Below are positions 8,764 to 18,212 of a DNA stretch of 64,000 nucleotides, piece after piece. The stretch spans positions 17,493-81,492 of the forward strand of contig CABSDC010000002.1 of NCBI GenBank assembly GCA_902476295.1. The letters are read 5' to 3'. Position numbers and translations under genes: made by a program. The DNA is from SFTJ01 sp905210415. GTDB taxonomy: Bacteria; Bacteroidota; Bacteroidia; Bacteroidales; Muribaculaceae. Positions within the stretch are counted from its first letter, which is position 1, and each line of letters starts with the position of its first letter. The notes beneath the pieces were generated by a model, which was given only the letters and a program-made list of their open reading frames with translations, was not told where the DNA came from and ran no database searches.

Positions 8764-10512
8764 ATGAAAGACGATCAACTACTTATTCAGGTAACTGAAA
8801 AAGCTAAAGTTTGGCTTGGTGAAGGTTATGATGCCGAAACACAAGCTGCTGTAAAGGAAATGCTTGAAAGTGAAGATAAGACAGAACTTATCGAATGCTT
8901 CTACAAAGATTTGGAATTCGGAACAGGCGGTCTTCGTGGCATTATGGGCGTTGGCTCAAACCGTATGAACATTTATACAGTAGGTGCTGCCACTCAAGGT
9001 CTCGCCAACTATTTGAAGGATGCATTTAAAGAGCTTCCTGAGATTAAGGTTGTTGTGGGTCATGACGTACGTAATAATAGCCGCAAATTTGCAGAAATCT
9101 GTGCAAACATTTTCTCTGCTAATGGCATCAAGGTTTATTTGTTTGAAGGCTCCCGCCCAACTCCTGAAATGTCGTTTGCTATTCGTGAACTTGGTTGCCA
9201 AAGCGGTGTAATCATTACAGCTTCACACAATCCAAAGGAATACAATGGCTACAAGGCATATTGGAACGATGGCGCACAAATGACTGCTCCTCACGATACA
9301 AATACAATTAACTACGTAAATCGAATCAAGGGCGTTCAAGAAATCAAGTTTGAAGGCAATCCAGAACTTATTGAAATCCTTGGTGAGAAAATGGACAAAA
9401 TGTTCTTGGATCGCATCAAGACTCTTTCTCTCAGCCCAGACGTTATCGCACGTCATCACGATTTGAAGATTGTCTACACACCTATTCATGGTACTGGTAA
9501 ATACCTTATTCCTGCATCTCTTGCAAACTTTGGTTTCACTAATGTAATCCATGTTCCTGAGCAAGATGTTCAAAGCGGTGATTTCCCAACTGTAGACTCT
9601 CCAAACCCAGAGAATGCTTCTGCTATGGCTATGGCAATCGCTAAGGCTAAGGAAGTAGACGCAGATATCGTAATGGCATCTGACCCAGATGCTGACCGTA
9701 TCGGTGTTGTTATTAAAAACACAAAGGGAGAATACGAATTGGTTAACGGTAATCAAATCGTTATGATTTTCTTGTATTACTTGATGGCTCGTCGCAAAGA
9801 ATTAGGCTTGATCAAGGGTGACGAATATATCGTTAAGACAATTGTTACCACTGAGACAATTAAGTCAATCGCTGAAAAGCAAAACATAAAGATGTATGAC
9901 GTATTCACTGGCTTTAAATGGATTGCTAAGGTAATGCTCGAAAATGAAGGTAAGGCTCAATACCTTGGTGGTGGTGAAGAAAGCTATGGCTTCTTGGCTG
10001 AAGACTTTGTACGCGACAAGGACTCTGTTTCTGCCATCTCTCTTATGGCTGAAATTGCTGCTTGGGCAAAAGACAAGGGCCTTGACATTAATGCGATGCT
10101 TATCGACATCTACATGACTTATGGATATTCTAAGGAAAAGGGCATTTCTCTTGTTCGCAAGGGTAAGTCTGGGGCAGAAGAAATTGCTGCTATCATGAAG
10201 AAATTCCGTGAAAATCCTCCAAAGTCAATATACGGTTCTCCTGTAGTTACCATTAAGGATTTTGATTCTCTCGTAGAAAAGAATGTTGCGACAGGTGTAA
10301 CAAAGAAATTGGATATGCCAACTACATCTAATGTGCTTCAATACTTCACTGAAGATGGCTCTAAGATTTCGATTCGCCCTTCTGGAACAGAACCAAAGAT
10401 TAAGTTCTATCTTGAAGTTCACGACACTCTTAATAGTGCAGCTGAATACGACGCTAAGAACGAATGGGCGGAAGCAAAACTCGAAGATATTGCTAAAGAA
10501 CTTGGCGTATAA
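8764..10512 (+). CDS. Phospho-sugar mutase (phosphoglucomutase/phosphomannomutase)
   Basis: A 582-residue alpha-D-phosphohexomutase interconverting hexose 1- and 6-phosphates. The phosphoserine loop TASHNP is at residues 152-157, the metal loop DPDADR at 307-312, the sugar-binding loop GGEESYGF near 402, and the phosphate-binding loop RPSGTEPKIKFY near 539, giving all four domains in order. The N-terminal extension before GTGGLRG is typical of the long PgcA-like subgroup common in Bacteroidota and Firmicutes. Substrate preference (glucose versus mannose or phosphopentose) cannot be read from sequence. The gene has its own promoter (8698-8728) and a strong terminator (10543-10572), so it appears monocistronic. 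Confidence 0.95.
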   Translation: MKDDQLLIQVTEKAKVWLGEGYDAETQAAVKEMLESEDKTELIECFYKDLEFGTGGLRGIMGVGSNRMNIYTVGAATQGLANYLKDAFKELPEIKVVVGHDVRNNSRKFAEICANIFSANGIKVYLFEGSRPTPEMSFAIRELGCQSGVIITASHNPKEYNGYKAYWNDGAQMTAPHDTNTINYVNRIKGVQEIKFEGNPELIEILGEKMDKMFLDRIKTLSLSPDVIARHHDLKIVYTPIHGTGKYLIPASLANFGFTNVIHVPEQDVQSGDFPTVDSPNPENASAMAMAIAKAKEVDADIVMASDPDADRIGVVIKNTKGEYELVNGNQIVMIFLYYLMARRKELGLIKGDEYIVKTIVTTETIKSIAEKQNIKMYDVFTGFKWIAKVMLENEGKAQYLGGGEESYGFLAEDFVRDKDSVSAISLMAEIAAWAKDKGLDINAMLIDIYMTYGYSKEKGISLVRKGKSGAEEIAAIMKKFRENPPKSIYGSPVVTIKDFDSLVEKNVATGVTKKLDMPTTSNVLQYFTEDGSKISIRPSGTEPKIKFYLEVHDTLNSAAEYDAKNEWAEAKLEDIAKELGV

Positions 10513-10542
10513 TCGATAAAAAGCAAAATTATATAATCAATT

Positions 10543-10572
10543 AAGTGTGGGTCGAAAGGCCCACACTTTTTT
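10543..10572 (+). terminator. Intrinsic terminator of the phospho-sugar mutase
   Basis: An 11-bp stem (10543-10553 with 10558-10568, one G-T pair) closes a GAAA tetraloop and runs straight into a T-tract (10567-10572). It is the clearest terminator in the window. Confidence 0.92.
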
Positions 10573-10594
10573 AATAAAGATATCCAATTAATAC

Positions 10595-10626
10595 GCTGGC
10601 CTCTCTATTCAAACAGAAAGGCCAGC
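10595..10626 (-). terminator. Possible terminator of the PiT transporter gene
   Basis: An 8-bp stem GCTGGCCT/AGGCCAGC (10595-10602 with 10619-10626) lies between the mutase terminator and the transporter stop. On the minus strand it is followed by only a mildly T-rich tail, so it is a weaker call. Confidence 0.45.
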
Positions 10627-10683
10627 TAATAATACAATCTAATTTCTAACTTTTATCACATCTAATTTTCAAGTAAGTTTATG

Positions 10684-12909
10684 CTAATCTTGCTTTACTT
10701 TAATCTCATCCAAGAAATATGCCTGAGATTTGATGACGTTTCTTGCTTGAAGCACCATTGTCTTTGTCTCATTAAGGATGTTGAAGTATAGTGCACTTGC
10801 CTTTGTGCTTGCATCAACCTCTTTAAGACGTTTAATTTGGCTCTTGATGCATTCTGCGATTGTGTCAAAAAGCATATCTCTCATTTCCAACACAGTGTCG
10901 AGTTGCGAGAAGTCGCGTTTGCGAAGCATCATGTTGATAGTGTTGAAGATATTATCTACTTGATCGTTGATTTGTTTCAAGTCTTTTATTTGCTCTCCAC
11001 TCAAGCCACGGTGATTGTTATTAATGTGCTCGTAAGCAGGACGAGTGCAGTGTAACAATGCTTTTGTAACTTCGCAGATATAATCCACAACTTGCACATA
11101 GAAGTGTGCAGTGGAGATATTCATTGCTTCAAGTCGCGACAACTCTGAAACGATTCCATATTTGGCGTCAGTTGCTTTGCGGTAGAGCAATTCACTCTTA
11201 TGCATTTCCTCTTTAAGTGAGGCACGGTTTTCGGTATATAAGGCAACCAGCATTCTGTTGTAGATTCCAGAGATGTCATCCATAGTCTTGCAGATAGCAT
11301 CAGTATAGACATACAACACTTCATCATCGTTTTCGTTTGCACTAATTGAAGGTATCACTTCTTCATCTGCTTTTTTAGGAGTAATGATAAAGCGACGACA
11401 CAACATATAACCGCAAACCACAACCAAACCGATCAAAGAGAATCCTTCACCCCATTGGAGCAATAAGCCAATTAGCAACGAGAGTGTGAATCCAATAATT
11501 GCAGTTATAAACCAACCAGAGATTACAATTAACACACCAGAGATTCTGTATACTGCGCTATCACGTCCCCAAGCTCTATCGGCAAGTGAACTACCCATAG
11601 CAACCATAAACACAACGTATGTGGTTGACAATGGCAATTTCAAAGATGTACCAACGCAAATCAAGATTGAAGCTGCTGTAAGGTTTACCACGGCGCGAAT
11701 TCTATCGTAGTTTGATCCGGTCTTTTCAATATCTGCAGGGATAAATCTGCGGTTAATGGAATCAACTACGCTTGTAGGCAAGCTGTTGCGGATGCTTCTA
11801 TTGAGGTTGATTGCAAATCTAACGATTGAGCGAGATATTGGCGAAGAACTGAATCGCTCATCTTCTGCATTTTGAGAAGAAAGTTTCAGCTCTGTTGCTG
11901 ACACTTTCATTGCATCTTTTGAGAAGAACAATGTTGCAGCCATTATTATACCTGCCAAGAGAAGCAACCAGGTAGTGGCTGGTGTGGCATTTGATAAACC
12001 ACCCATTAGCATTGACTCGTTTCCGCTATTTAATGCCATTTGATAAGAGTCAAAACCTGCCAATGGAACACCGATAAAGTTCACCAAGTCATTACCAGCA
12101 AACGCGAGAGCTAATGCAAACGTGCCACTAAGAATGGTGATTTTGAGTACACTTACGTTTAATCTCTGAAGGACATAAAGGATAATAGAGCTTATTGCCC
12201 ATACACACAATAGAATTACCCAGATGTTTTCCGACACGAAATCAGTGAATTCTGGAGTGATTAATCCCGAGCTTTTCAAACCTTTAAACACTGCAAAATA
12301 AGCAATGCCTGTTATAGCAACACCACACCAAATTGCGCCATATCGCTTCAATGCTTCTGCATATCTGAAAGAGAAGATTATTCGTGAAATGTACATCAAA
12401 ATAGAACCAGATATAAACGATAGAACTACAGAACAGAGAATGGCTGTTATCATACCAAGTGCTTTACCCGTATTGATATAGTCATCAATGTTGGCAATAG
12501 TTAGAGAACTATCGGTGGAAATCTTAACCAAAGTTACTGCGACTGCCGATCCGAGCAATTCAAATATCAACGAAACGGTTGTTGATGTTGGTAAGCCAAG
12601 AGCGTTAAACGTGTTGAGCAATACCACGTCAGCAAGCATCACACCAACAAACAAGAACATCACTTCTTTGAAGGTAAACATGTCAGGATGGAACACACCA
12701 CTTCTTGCCACTTCCATCATACCACTTGATGTCAACACACCGGTTATAATTCCGGCTGCGGCAACAATCAAAATCACTCTCATCGAAGACACTTTCGATC
12801 CCAATGATGAGTTTAGAAAGTTAATCGCATCGTTCGAAACCCCTACTATAAGGTCGAGAACGGCTAGCACGGCCAAAATGACCATGATCATCGTAAAAAT
12901 AGGACTCAT
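10684..12909 (-). CDS. PiT family inorganic phosphate transporter with PhoU-like C-terminal domain
   Basis: A 741-residue inner-membrane, cation-coupled phosphate permease. Both PiT half-signatures are present: GVSNDAINFLNSS near residue 23 and AGNDLVNFIGVPLAGF near residue 273. Hydrophobic segments continue to about residue 510, including a second repeat (GTSLKLPLSTTYVVFMVAMG). The last ~220 residues are soluble and helical and resemble the PhoU/DUF47 fold that regulates such transporters in Bacteroidota. The gene lies 58 nt after a histidine kinase gene on the same strand, which suggests co-regulation. Substrate is inferred from the family. Confidence 0.92.
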   Translation of the reverse strand: MSPIFTMIMVILAVLAVLDLIVGVSNDAINFLNSSLGSKVSSMRVILIVAAAGIITGVLTSSGMMEVARSGVFHPDMFTFKEVMFLFVGVMLADVVLLNTFNALGLPTSTTVSLIFELLGSAVAVTLVKISTDSSLTIANIDDYINTGKALGMITAILCSVVLSFISGSILMYISRIIFSFRYAEALKRYGAIWCGVAITGIAYFAVFKGLKSSGLITPEFTDFVSENIWVILLCVWAISSIILYVLQRLNVSVLKITILSGTFALALAFAGNDLVNFIGVPLAGFDSYQMALNSGNESMLMGGLSNATPATTWLLLLAGIIMAATLFFSKDAMKVSATELKLSSQNAEDERFSSSPISRSIVRFAINLNRSIRNSLPTSVVDSINRRFIPADIEKTGSNYDRIRAVVNLTAASILICVGTSLKLPLSTTYVVFMVAMGSSLADRAWGRDSAVYRISGVLIVISGWFITAIIGFTLSLLIGLLLQWGEGFSLIGLVVVCGYMLCRRFIITPKKADEEVIPSISANENDDEVLYVYTDAICKTMDDISGIYNRMLVALYTENRASLKEEMHKSELLYRKATDAKYGIVSELSRLEAMNISTAHFYVQVVDYICEVTKALLHCTRPAYEHINNNHRGLSGEQIKDLKQINDQVDNIFNTINMMLRKRDFSQLDTVLEMRDMLFDTIAECIKSQIKRLKEVDASTKASALYFNILNETKTMVLQARNVIKSQAYFLDEIKVKQD

Positions 12910-12967
12910 AATTTTATTAGATTAAATTGCTGAAAATCTTTTTGTTGTATCTTTAGATTTAGAATTT

Positions 12968-14395
12968 TTACTCACGTAGTGTGAAGTCGAATTGTAGGCC
13001 TCCACTTTTACGATTTTTGGCACTAATTGTACCACCATGAAATGCCACTGCATTGCGAACAATTGATAGACCCAAACCGGTGCCGCCATTGGCTCTCGAT
13101 CGGCCTTCATCCACTCTATAGAAACGTTCGAATATACGCTGTAAATGTTCTTCTGCCACACCTTTACCATTATCCCAGTATGTGAAATGCACATATCTGT
13201 CTTGAGCAGGAGTGCAACTTAAATGTATCTCACTACCGCCAGAATGTGTAATGGAGTTTACCATAAGATTTTTAAATATCGACTCTAACAAAGCCACATT
13301 GCCATGTATGTTGATATTGCCAGGGATATTGATAAATCTTAGCATAGTCACATCACTGTGATATACATTCTGTAAATCGTCAAGAAGTAAATCCACTAAT
13401 CCTTTTATGTTTACTACTTCAGTGCCGATCTTTTCCGGAGCTTCATTGAGTCGTGTTAGGATTGACACGTCCGATAAGAGAGCGGATAGACGTTTCACAT
13501 TTTGATACGACTTGCCAACCAACTCTTTTTTAACATCGTCCGTGAGGATGTCGCCATTGTTGATTACTGTTTCCAGACAAGCTTGAATTGCATGTACAGG
13601 AGTTTTCAGTTCATGGTTGATATTATTTGTCAACTGTTGCTTAATACGATTCTTTTCCGATTCTTCGTTTATAGCTTCTTTAAGGTGCCTATCGCGCTCC
13701 TCGGTAGTGTGCTTTAGATTCTTATACATATTCACGATATGTCCGGAAATTTCCCCTAACTCATCTTTTGGAAATTTAGCCGTGCTAAAACTGCTGATAT
13801 CGCCTTTTTCTGCACAAACTGCGAAATCTCTGAGCATCTCTACATTCAAGCTAATGCGGCGAGAGGCAAAGAATGCAAATATTGTAAGTATACATGACAC
13901 TAATGCAATCATATATCCATACAAATAGTTTATATCAAGTTGGCTTCTCAACCCGTTATTATAAGGCAACGCTGTGCGTACAATTATGGAATCAGCCAAA
14001 GTCGCAGAATAGAAATAATCAACGTCGTCGGTTTCTGACTGTCGTCGTATGGTGAATCCGTGGCCATTTGCAAGAGCTTCAGCCACCTCTTGGCGATTTT
14101 TATGATTTACCTTTACGCTATCTGAGTTAGAGTCATAAATCACTTTACCGTCTTTGTTGATTATTGATATACGCAAAGAATCATTACTATCTACCTTAGA
14201 TAGATAAGCCTTGTTAATCGTTTTGCCTTCTGCAATATCATCGATTATGCGAGAGTTTATCTCCTGCATACGTGTGTTGAGCAAATCCACCTTGTATTCA
14301 CGCTCACGGGTGTATTGTACTGCGAAAAATGCAATAGTTATTATCCATGTAAACGCAGCAAACACCACAAATAGGCGTGTCTGGTAATTATTCAT
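12968..14395 (-). CDS. Membrane sensor histidine kinase
   Basis: A class I two-component sensor of about 475 residues. It has two membrane segments (about residues 7-28 and 161-178) enclosing a ~130-residue periplasmic sensor region, then a linker. The H-box HELKTPVHAI has its phospho-acceptor His near residue 261; then come the N-box NSITHSGG, G1 DNGKGV, F-box FERFYR and G2 GTGLGLSIV. ATG codons at 14410 and 14395 are both possible; I prefer 14395 (MNNYQTRLF) because it gives the usual short N-terminus, and the overlap with the response regulator is then 8 nt rather than 23. The signal sensed is unknown; the adjacent PiT gene suggests phosphate. Confidence 0.93.
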   Translation of the reverse strand: MNNYQTRLFVVFAAFTWIITIAFFAVQYTREREYKVDLLNTRMQEINSRIIDDIAEGKTINKAYLSKVDSNDSLRISIINKDGKVIYDSNSDSVKVNHKNRQEVAEALANGHGFTIRRQSETDDVDYFYSATLADSIIVRTALPYNNGLRSQLDINYLYGYMIALVSCILTIFAFFASRRISLNVEMLRDFAVCAEKGDISSFSTAKFPKDELGEISGHIVNMYKNLKHTTEERDRHLKEAINEESEKNRIKQQLTNNINHELKTPVHAIQACLETVINNGDILTDDVKKELVGKSYQNVKRLSALLSDVSILTRLNEAPEKIGTEVVNIKGLVDLLLDDLQNVYHSDVTMLRFINIPGNINIHGNVALLESIFKNLMVNSITHSGGSEIHLSCTPAQDRYVHFTYWDNGKGVAEEHLQRIFERFYRVDEGRSRANGGTGLGLSIVRNAVAFHGGTISAKNRKSGGLQFDFTLRE

Positions 14396-15071
14396 ACGTT
14401 TTAAACCCATAGCCGCATCCTGATTTAGTGATAATATTATTGCCGTATGATCCGAGTTTCTTGCGCAGTCGATTGATGTTTACGTCAATCGTTCTATCTA
14501 CTACCAAAACGTCGTCTTCCCATACGGCAGTCAATAATGCTTCTCGAGTGAAAATTTGATTTGCATTACTCATCAGATACCAAAGCAAATCAAATTCTTT
14601 CTTTGTCAGTGACAATTCTTCGCCATCAATCACCAGTCGTCGTTCTTCATGGCTAATCGTCATTCCCTTATATGTCATTATTGATTTGTCTGGCTTTTCA
14701 TATCTGCGTAGTATACTTTTCACACGCACAATGAGTTCGTTCATCGAAAAAGGCTTCTTGATATAGTCATCCGCACCTGTACCAAACCCTTTCAGCAAAT
14801 CGGCTTCACTGTCAAGCGCTGTACAAAAAATTACTGGAACTTCGGTAAGAGCATGGTTACTACGAATAGTTTTAGCAAGATCAAAACCATTCATCTTGTC
14901 CATCATAACGTCAAGTATCAGCATATCATATACTGATAAGTCCAAACGCAAGGCTTCTTCTGCCGACGTGGCTGTGTCAACCTTATATCCAGCCAACTCA
15001 AGATTTATTCTCAGCACGTCGCAAAGCACGCTTTCATCATCTACAACAAGTATTCTTTGATTTGTCTTCAT
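14388..15071 (-). CDS. Response regulator, OmpR/PhoB family
   Basis: A 227-residue DNA-binding response regulator. The receiver domain has the acidic pair at residues 11-12, the phospho-acceptor Asp in LILDVMMDK at residue 54, and the conserved Lys in YIKKPF. The C-terminal winged helix covers about residues 130-225 (EFDLLWYLMSNANQIFTREALL, then DRTIDVNINRLRKKL). It overlaps the downstream kinase gene, so the pair is translationally coupled. It is first in the run leading into the PiT transporter. A candidate -7 box TAATTTTG lies 23 nt upstream. Confidence 0.95.
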   Translation of the reverse strand: MKTNQRILVVDDESVLCDVLRINLELAGYKVDTATSAEEALRLDLSVYDMLILDVMMDKMNGFDLAKTIRSNHALTEVPVIFCTALDSEADLLKGFGTGADDYIKKPFSMNELIVRVKSILRRYEKPDKSIMTYKGMTISHEERRLVIDGEELSLTKKEFDLLWYLMSNANQIFTREALLTAVWEDDVLVVDRTIDVNINRLRKKLGSYGNNIITKSGCGYGFKTYE

Positions 15072-15093
15072 GTTCGTAGTTTTTTTCTCAATG

Positions 15094-15101
15094 CAAAATT
15101 A
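15094..15101 (-). promoter_or_regulatory. -7 box upstream of the response regulator
   Basis: CAAAATTA on +, TAATTTTG on the minus strand, fits TAnnTTTG and is 23 nt before the ATG. No convincing -33 box is seen at the right distance. The next 120 nt up to the glycerate kinase stop are AT-rich and hold no other recognisable element. Confidence 0.4.
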
Positions 15102-15221
15102 TTACAAACTTTCTCATTTAAAATAACAAGATTGTAACATTTATGTATTGTTATATAACATTTCTGTAACAAACTGCACAATGCAATGGTTCTCTCAAAG
15201 TGTATTATATCAAGAATGTTG

Positions 15222-16349
15222 TTACACAAGTCCTTTTATTGCTTTAAACATTTCTGTTGCGACTGTCATAAATGTGCCTTTAGGGTCTCTTATTAGTTCA
15301 TTGTAGGAGAATTTATCTGTGACTGCGAACACTTTGTTTATTTCAAAATTAAAAATTTGTTCCCAGCCCTGTCCTTTGTCACCAACTATGGCGAATAAAT
15401 TTTTGTTATATTTCTTGCAATACTCCCCTACGCCCATTAGCACTTTGCCATGGCATGATTGTTCGTCTACTCTCCCTTCTCCTGTTATAACGATATCGGC
15501 CGACTTGAGCAATTCTTGAAAATTGATGAGTTTGCATACTTCTTCGATGCCAGATTTACGCTCTGCATTTAGAAATAGAAATAAGGCTGCGCCAAGCCCG
15601 CCAGCCGCGCCTGTGCCAGCAATACTATTTGGGTTAACATGAAATGTTTCTTCAAGCAAATTGCAATAATTACACATTCCGGCTTCAAGACTAATTATAT
15701 TTTCATCTGAGGCTCCCTTTTGTTTAGCAAAGACGTGGGTGGCGCCACGCTCTCCACATAAAGGATTGTCAACATCACAAAGAACAGTGAATTTTATATC
15801 TGCAATTCGATGATCTAAATTAGAAGTGTCAATTCTTGCCACCTTAATTAGATCATCTCCCATTCCCTCTAACTCTTGGCTGTAGTTATCATAAAATCTC
15901 ACTCCCAGAGCTCTTAAGCAACCCATTCCTCCGTCGTTTGTCGCAGAACCACCTATGCTAATATATATGTGTCTGCATCCCCTATCAACGGCATTCATAA
16001 TCAATTGCCCTGTTCCGTAGGTGCTTGTTTTCAATGGATTTCGCAAGGATTTATTAATAAGAGTTAGGCCAGAAGCTTGAGCCATCTCGATAAATGCTTC
16101 ATCTTGATTGAAAATACAATAGGATGCATTCACGTTCTCTCTTAACGGCCCTAACACATCAACATAAACATTTTCGCCATCAACCGCGTCAATTATCGCT
16201 TCCATCGTTCCTTCTCCACCATCGGCCATTTTAAGTTTATAGCATTGAGGAGAATCAAAAACGCTCTTTGCTGCTTCTGTGAGCATTTCAGAAACTTCGG
16301 CACTTGTAAATGTGCCTTTAAATGAGTCTGGAACAAATAGGAACTTCAT
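15222..16349 (-). CDS. Glycerate kinase (GlxK/GarK family)
   Basis: Phosphorylates D-glycerate, usually to 2-phosphoglycerate for this family, feeding glycolysis. Visible family marks are the N-terminal PDSFKGTFTSAEV near residue 7, MADGGEGTMEAI near residue 41, SIGGSATNDGGMGCL near residue 130, GTGAAGGLG near residue 246 and ITGEGRVDEQS near residue 290. The 375-residue length is standard. It begins 9 nt after the GH3 gene on the same strand and appears to share its promoter. The pairing with a glycosidase is not a recognised pathway. Confidence 0.95.
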   Translation of the reverse strand: MKFLFVPDSFKGTFTSAEVSEMLTEAAKSVFDSPQCYKLKMADGGEGTMEAIIDAVDGENVYVDVLGPLRENVNASYCIFNQDEAFIEMAQASGLTLINKSLRNPLKTSTYGTGQLIMNAVDRGCRHIYISIGGSATNDGGMGCLRALGVRFYDNYSQELEGMGDDLIKVARIDTSNLDHRIADIKFTVLCDVDNPLCGERGATHVFAKQKGASDENIISLEAGMCNYCNLLEETFHVNPNSIAGTGAAGGLGAALFLFLNAERKSGIEEVCKLINFQELLKSADIVITGEGRVDEQSCHGKVLMGVGEYCKKYNKNLFAIVGDKGQGWEQIFNFEINKVFAVTDKFSYNELIRDPKGTFMTVATEMFKAIKGLV

Positions 16350-16358
16350 ATATGGATC

Positions 16359-18017
16359 TTAAAAATCAATCTTAACTGGCATTACTCCCTCAAATGACCC
16401 TTTACCTTGCACAAGCTGCTGTGCTGCCATCTGAGCCTCATAAGTGTCTTCATATGCGCATATTATGGCATTGTCGCGATTGACAACATCCTTAAATTTA
16501 AGCATATTGTATGGGGTCACGTAGAAAATCACCACGACATTATTATGCTTTGATATCTTTCCTAAAGCATCAATGTATTTTTGCTTAGGGCTGAACACTT
16601 CCACAACAATTGGTTTTGAGCCATCGTATTTTGGCATCTCTGATGTTTTACTATTATATGCGAAGACGTGCTTGAATCCATTGTCTATATATCGATAAAA
16701 ATCTCTATCAGTCACAACCGTATCACCAAGAGAAATAAGCTTAAGGTTTTCATCTTCGCCAAGCGAAATCAACTGTACGTCTTTGCCTTTTGCTTTTTGT
16801 GAGATTCCCTTGTTGTCGCGCACAAGTGTGATTGATTTTCTTGCAAGTTTTTTAATCAATTCAGAGCATTCTTTTGTGCGCAAATCCGCAAGGATGTTTT
16901 CACTTTTAACTGGTTGCAAATTGATGCCCATCGCCTTTTTATAAGCGAGCACCTTTGCGCAGCGTTCATTAATCAAAGATTCTTGTATACGACCGCTCTC
17001 AACGGCTGAGAGTATGTCGTTGACGCATTTGTCAAAATTCTCTGGCATTACCAGAATATCGTTTCCTGCAAGCAAAGCATGCACAGCAACATCCTGATAT
17101 TTTGTAACACCTTTCATGTCTAAAGCATCGGTAAATACCAGTCCATCATATGACATTTCCTTGCGAAGCAAGCCGTCTACTATGACAGGAGAAATCGAAC
17201 AACACAATCCACTAATACTATCCAAAGCCGGCACATTGAGGTGCGCCACCATCATGCCGTTTAATCCGGCAGCGATATATTCTCTAAACGTGTACAATTC
17301 CGTATCGTAGATTTCTTTTTTCGTGCGATTTACAGTAGGCAATGTTTTGTGTGAATCTTGATTCGTATCGCCATGTCCTGGAAAATGCTTAGCACACGAC
17401 AATACTCCAGCCTTTTCCATACCTAAAGCATACGCCACACCGCACTTAGCCACAATTTCCTTGTTGTCGCTATATGCGCGTCTGCCTATCACTGGGTTTT
17501 GAGGGTTGCTGTTAACGTCAATCACTGGCGCAAAATCAATATTAATGCCCATGCGTTTGCATTGTCGTCCAGTCTCTTCGCCATACTCTTCCAGAAGTTT
17601 CTCGTCATTTACTGCACCAAGTGCCATGTTTATTGGAAATCGAGGTGTTTTGCGAAGGCGCATTTCCAACCCCCATTCTCCATCTATAGCTACGAGCAAC
17701 GGTAATTTCGATTCACTTACGGCTCGGTTATATAGTTCTATTTGTTCTGTACATTCTCCTTTGTAAAACATCAATCCTCCCACCTGATTTTCTCCAACAA
17801 ATTTGTCAATCTGACTTCTTGCTGAGTCCTTGTCAAACATTTTCACTGCTGGCATTATCAGTTGCGTGATTCTCTGTTTCAGAGGCATTGATTTCACTAT
17901 TTGCATGGCCTCGACTTTCATTTCGTTGGTCACACGGATTGGCGATTTTTTCACACCTCCAAAACATGTAATTTGTGATGCCATCATAAGCACAAAGGTT
18001 AAATAAATCTTTTTCAT
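16359..18017 (-). CDS. Glycoside hydrolase family 3 protein, NagZ-like, exported
   Basis: An exported enzyme of about 552 residues. The signal peptide is MKKIYLTFVLMMASQITCFGG with possible cleavage after the hydrophobic core; a Cys there could be a lipobox, though TCFG is a poor match. The GH3 N-domain carries the NagZ-type motif CAKHFPGHGDTNQDSH (its Asp/His pair acts as the acid/base) and the nucleophile segment FTDALDMKGV, so beta-N-acetylhexosaminidase or peptidoglycan-recycling activity is likely. About 190 residues of a second domain follow. In many Bacteroidota the homologous N-part is fused to a beta-lactamase-like domain, which is absent here. ATGs at 18026 and 18017 are both possible; 18017 gives the better signal peptide. 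Confidence 0.88.
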   Translation of the reverse strand: MKKIYLTFVLMMASQITCFGGVKKSPIRVTNEMKVEAMQIVKSMPLKQRITQLIMPAVKMFDKDSARSQIDKFVGENQVGGLMFYKGECTEQIELYNRAVSESKLPLLVAIDGEWGLEMRLRKTPRFPINMALGAVNDEKLLEEYGEETGRQCKRMGINIDFAPVIDVNSNPQNPVIGRRAYSDNKEIVAKCGVAYALGMEKAGVLSCAKHFPGHGDTNQDSHKTLPTVNRTKKEIYDTELYTFREYIAAGLNGMMVAHLNVPALDSISGLCCSISPVIVDGLLRKEMSYDGLVFTDALDMKGVTKYQDVAVHALLAGNDILVMPENFDKCVNDILSAVESGRIQESLINERCAKVLAYKKAMGINLQPVKSENILADLRTKECSELIKKLARKSITLVRDNKGISQKAKGKDVQLISLGEDENLKLISLGDTVVTDRDFYRYIDNGFKHVFAYNSKTSEMPKYDGSKPIVVEVFSPKQKYIDALGKISKHNNVVVIFYVTPYNMLKFKDVVNRDNAIICAYEDTYEAQMAAQQLVQGKGSFEGVMPVKIDF

Positions 18018-18049
18018 ACAAAACATTTTATCTTTAATTTACTTAGCCA

Positions 18050-18081
18050 CAAAGTTACGCTTTACGAAAAAAATATACAAA
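18050..18081 (-). promoter_or_regulatory. Promoter of the GH3-glycerate kinase operon
   Basis: On the minus strand: -33 TTTG (CAAA at 18078-18081 on +), 20-nt spacer, -7 TAACTTTG (18050-18057). The predicted start near 18043 gives a leader of about 26 nt. Confidence 0.72.
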
Positions 18082-18142
18082 TATATACACTCTTGGATAA
18101 CCTTATTTTTCTGATTTTCCTTGTTTAGTTATAGGAACGAAC

Positions 18143-18190
18143 AAAAATAATTAGCGCCCAACTTCGCAAATCAGTGCAAAGTTGGGCGCT
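18143..18190 (-). terminator. Intrinsic terminator of the OPT transporter gene
   Basis: A perfect 12-bp stem AGCGCCCAACTT/AAGTTGGGCGCT (18153-18164 with 18179-18190). It is followed on the minus strand by an AT-rich tail with TATTTTTG. It lies 22 nt past the stop. Confidence 0.82.
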
Positions 18191-18212
18191 GCAAAATATT
18201 TATATTATTAGA

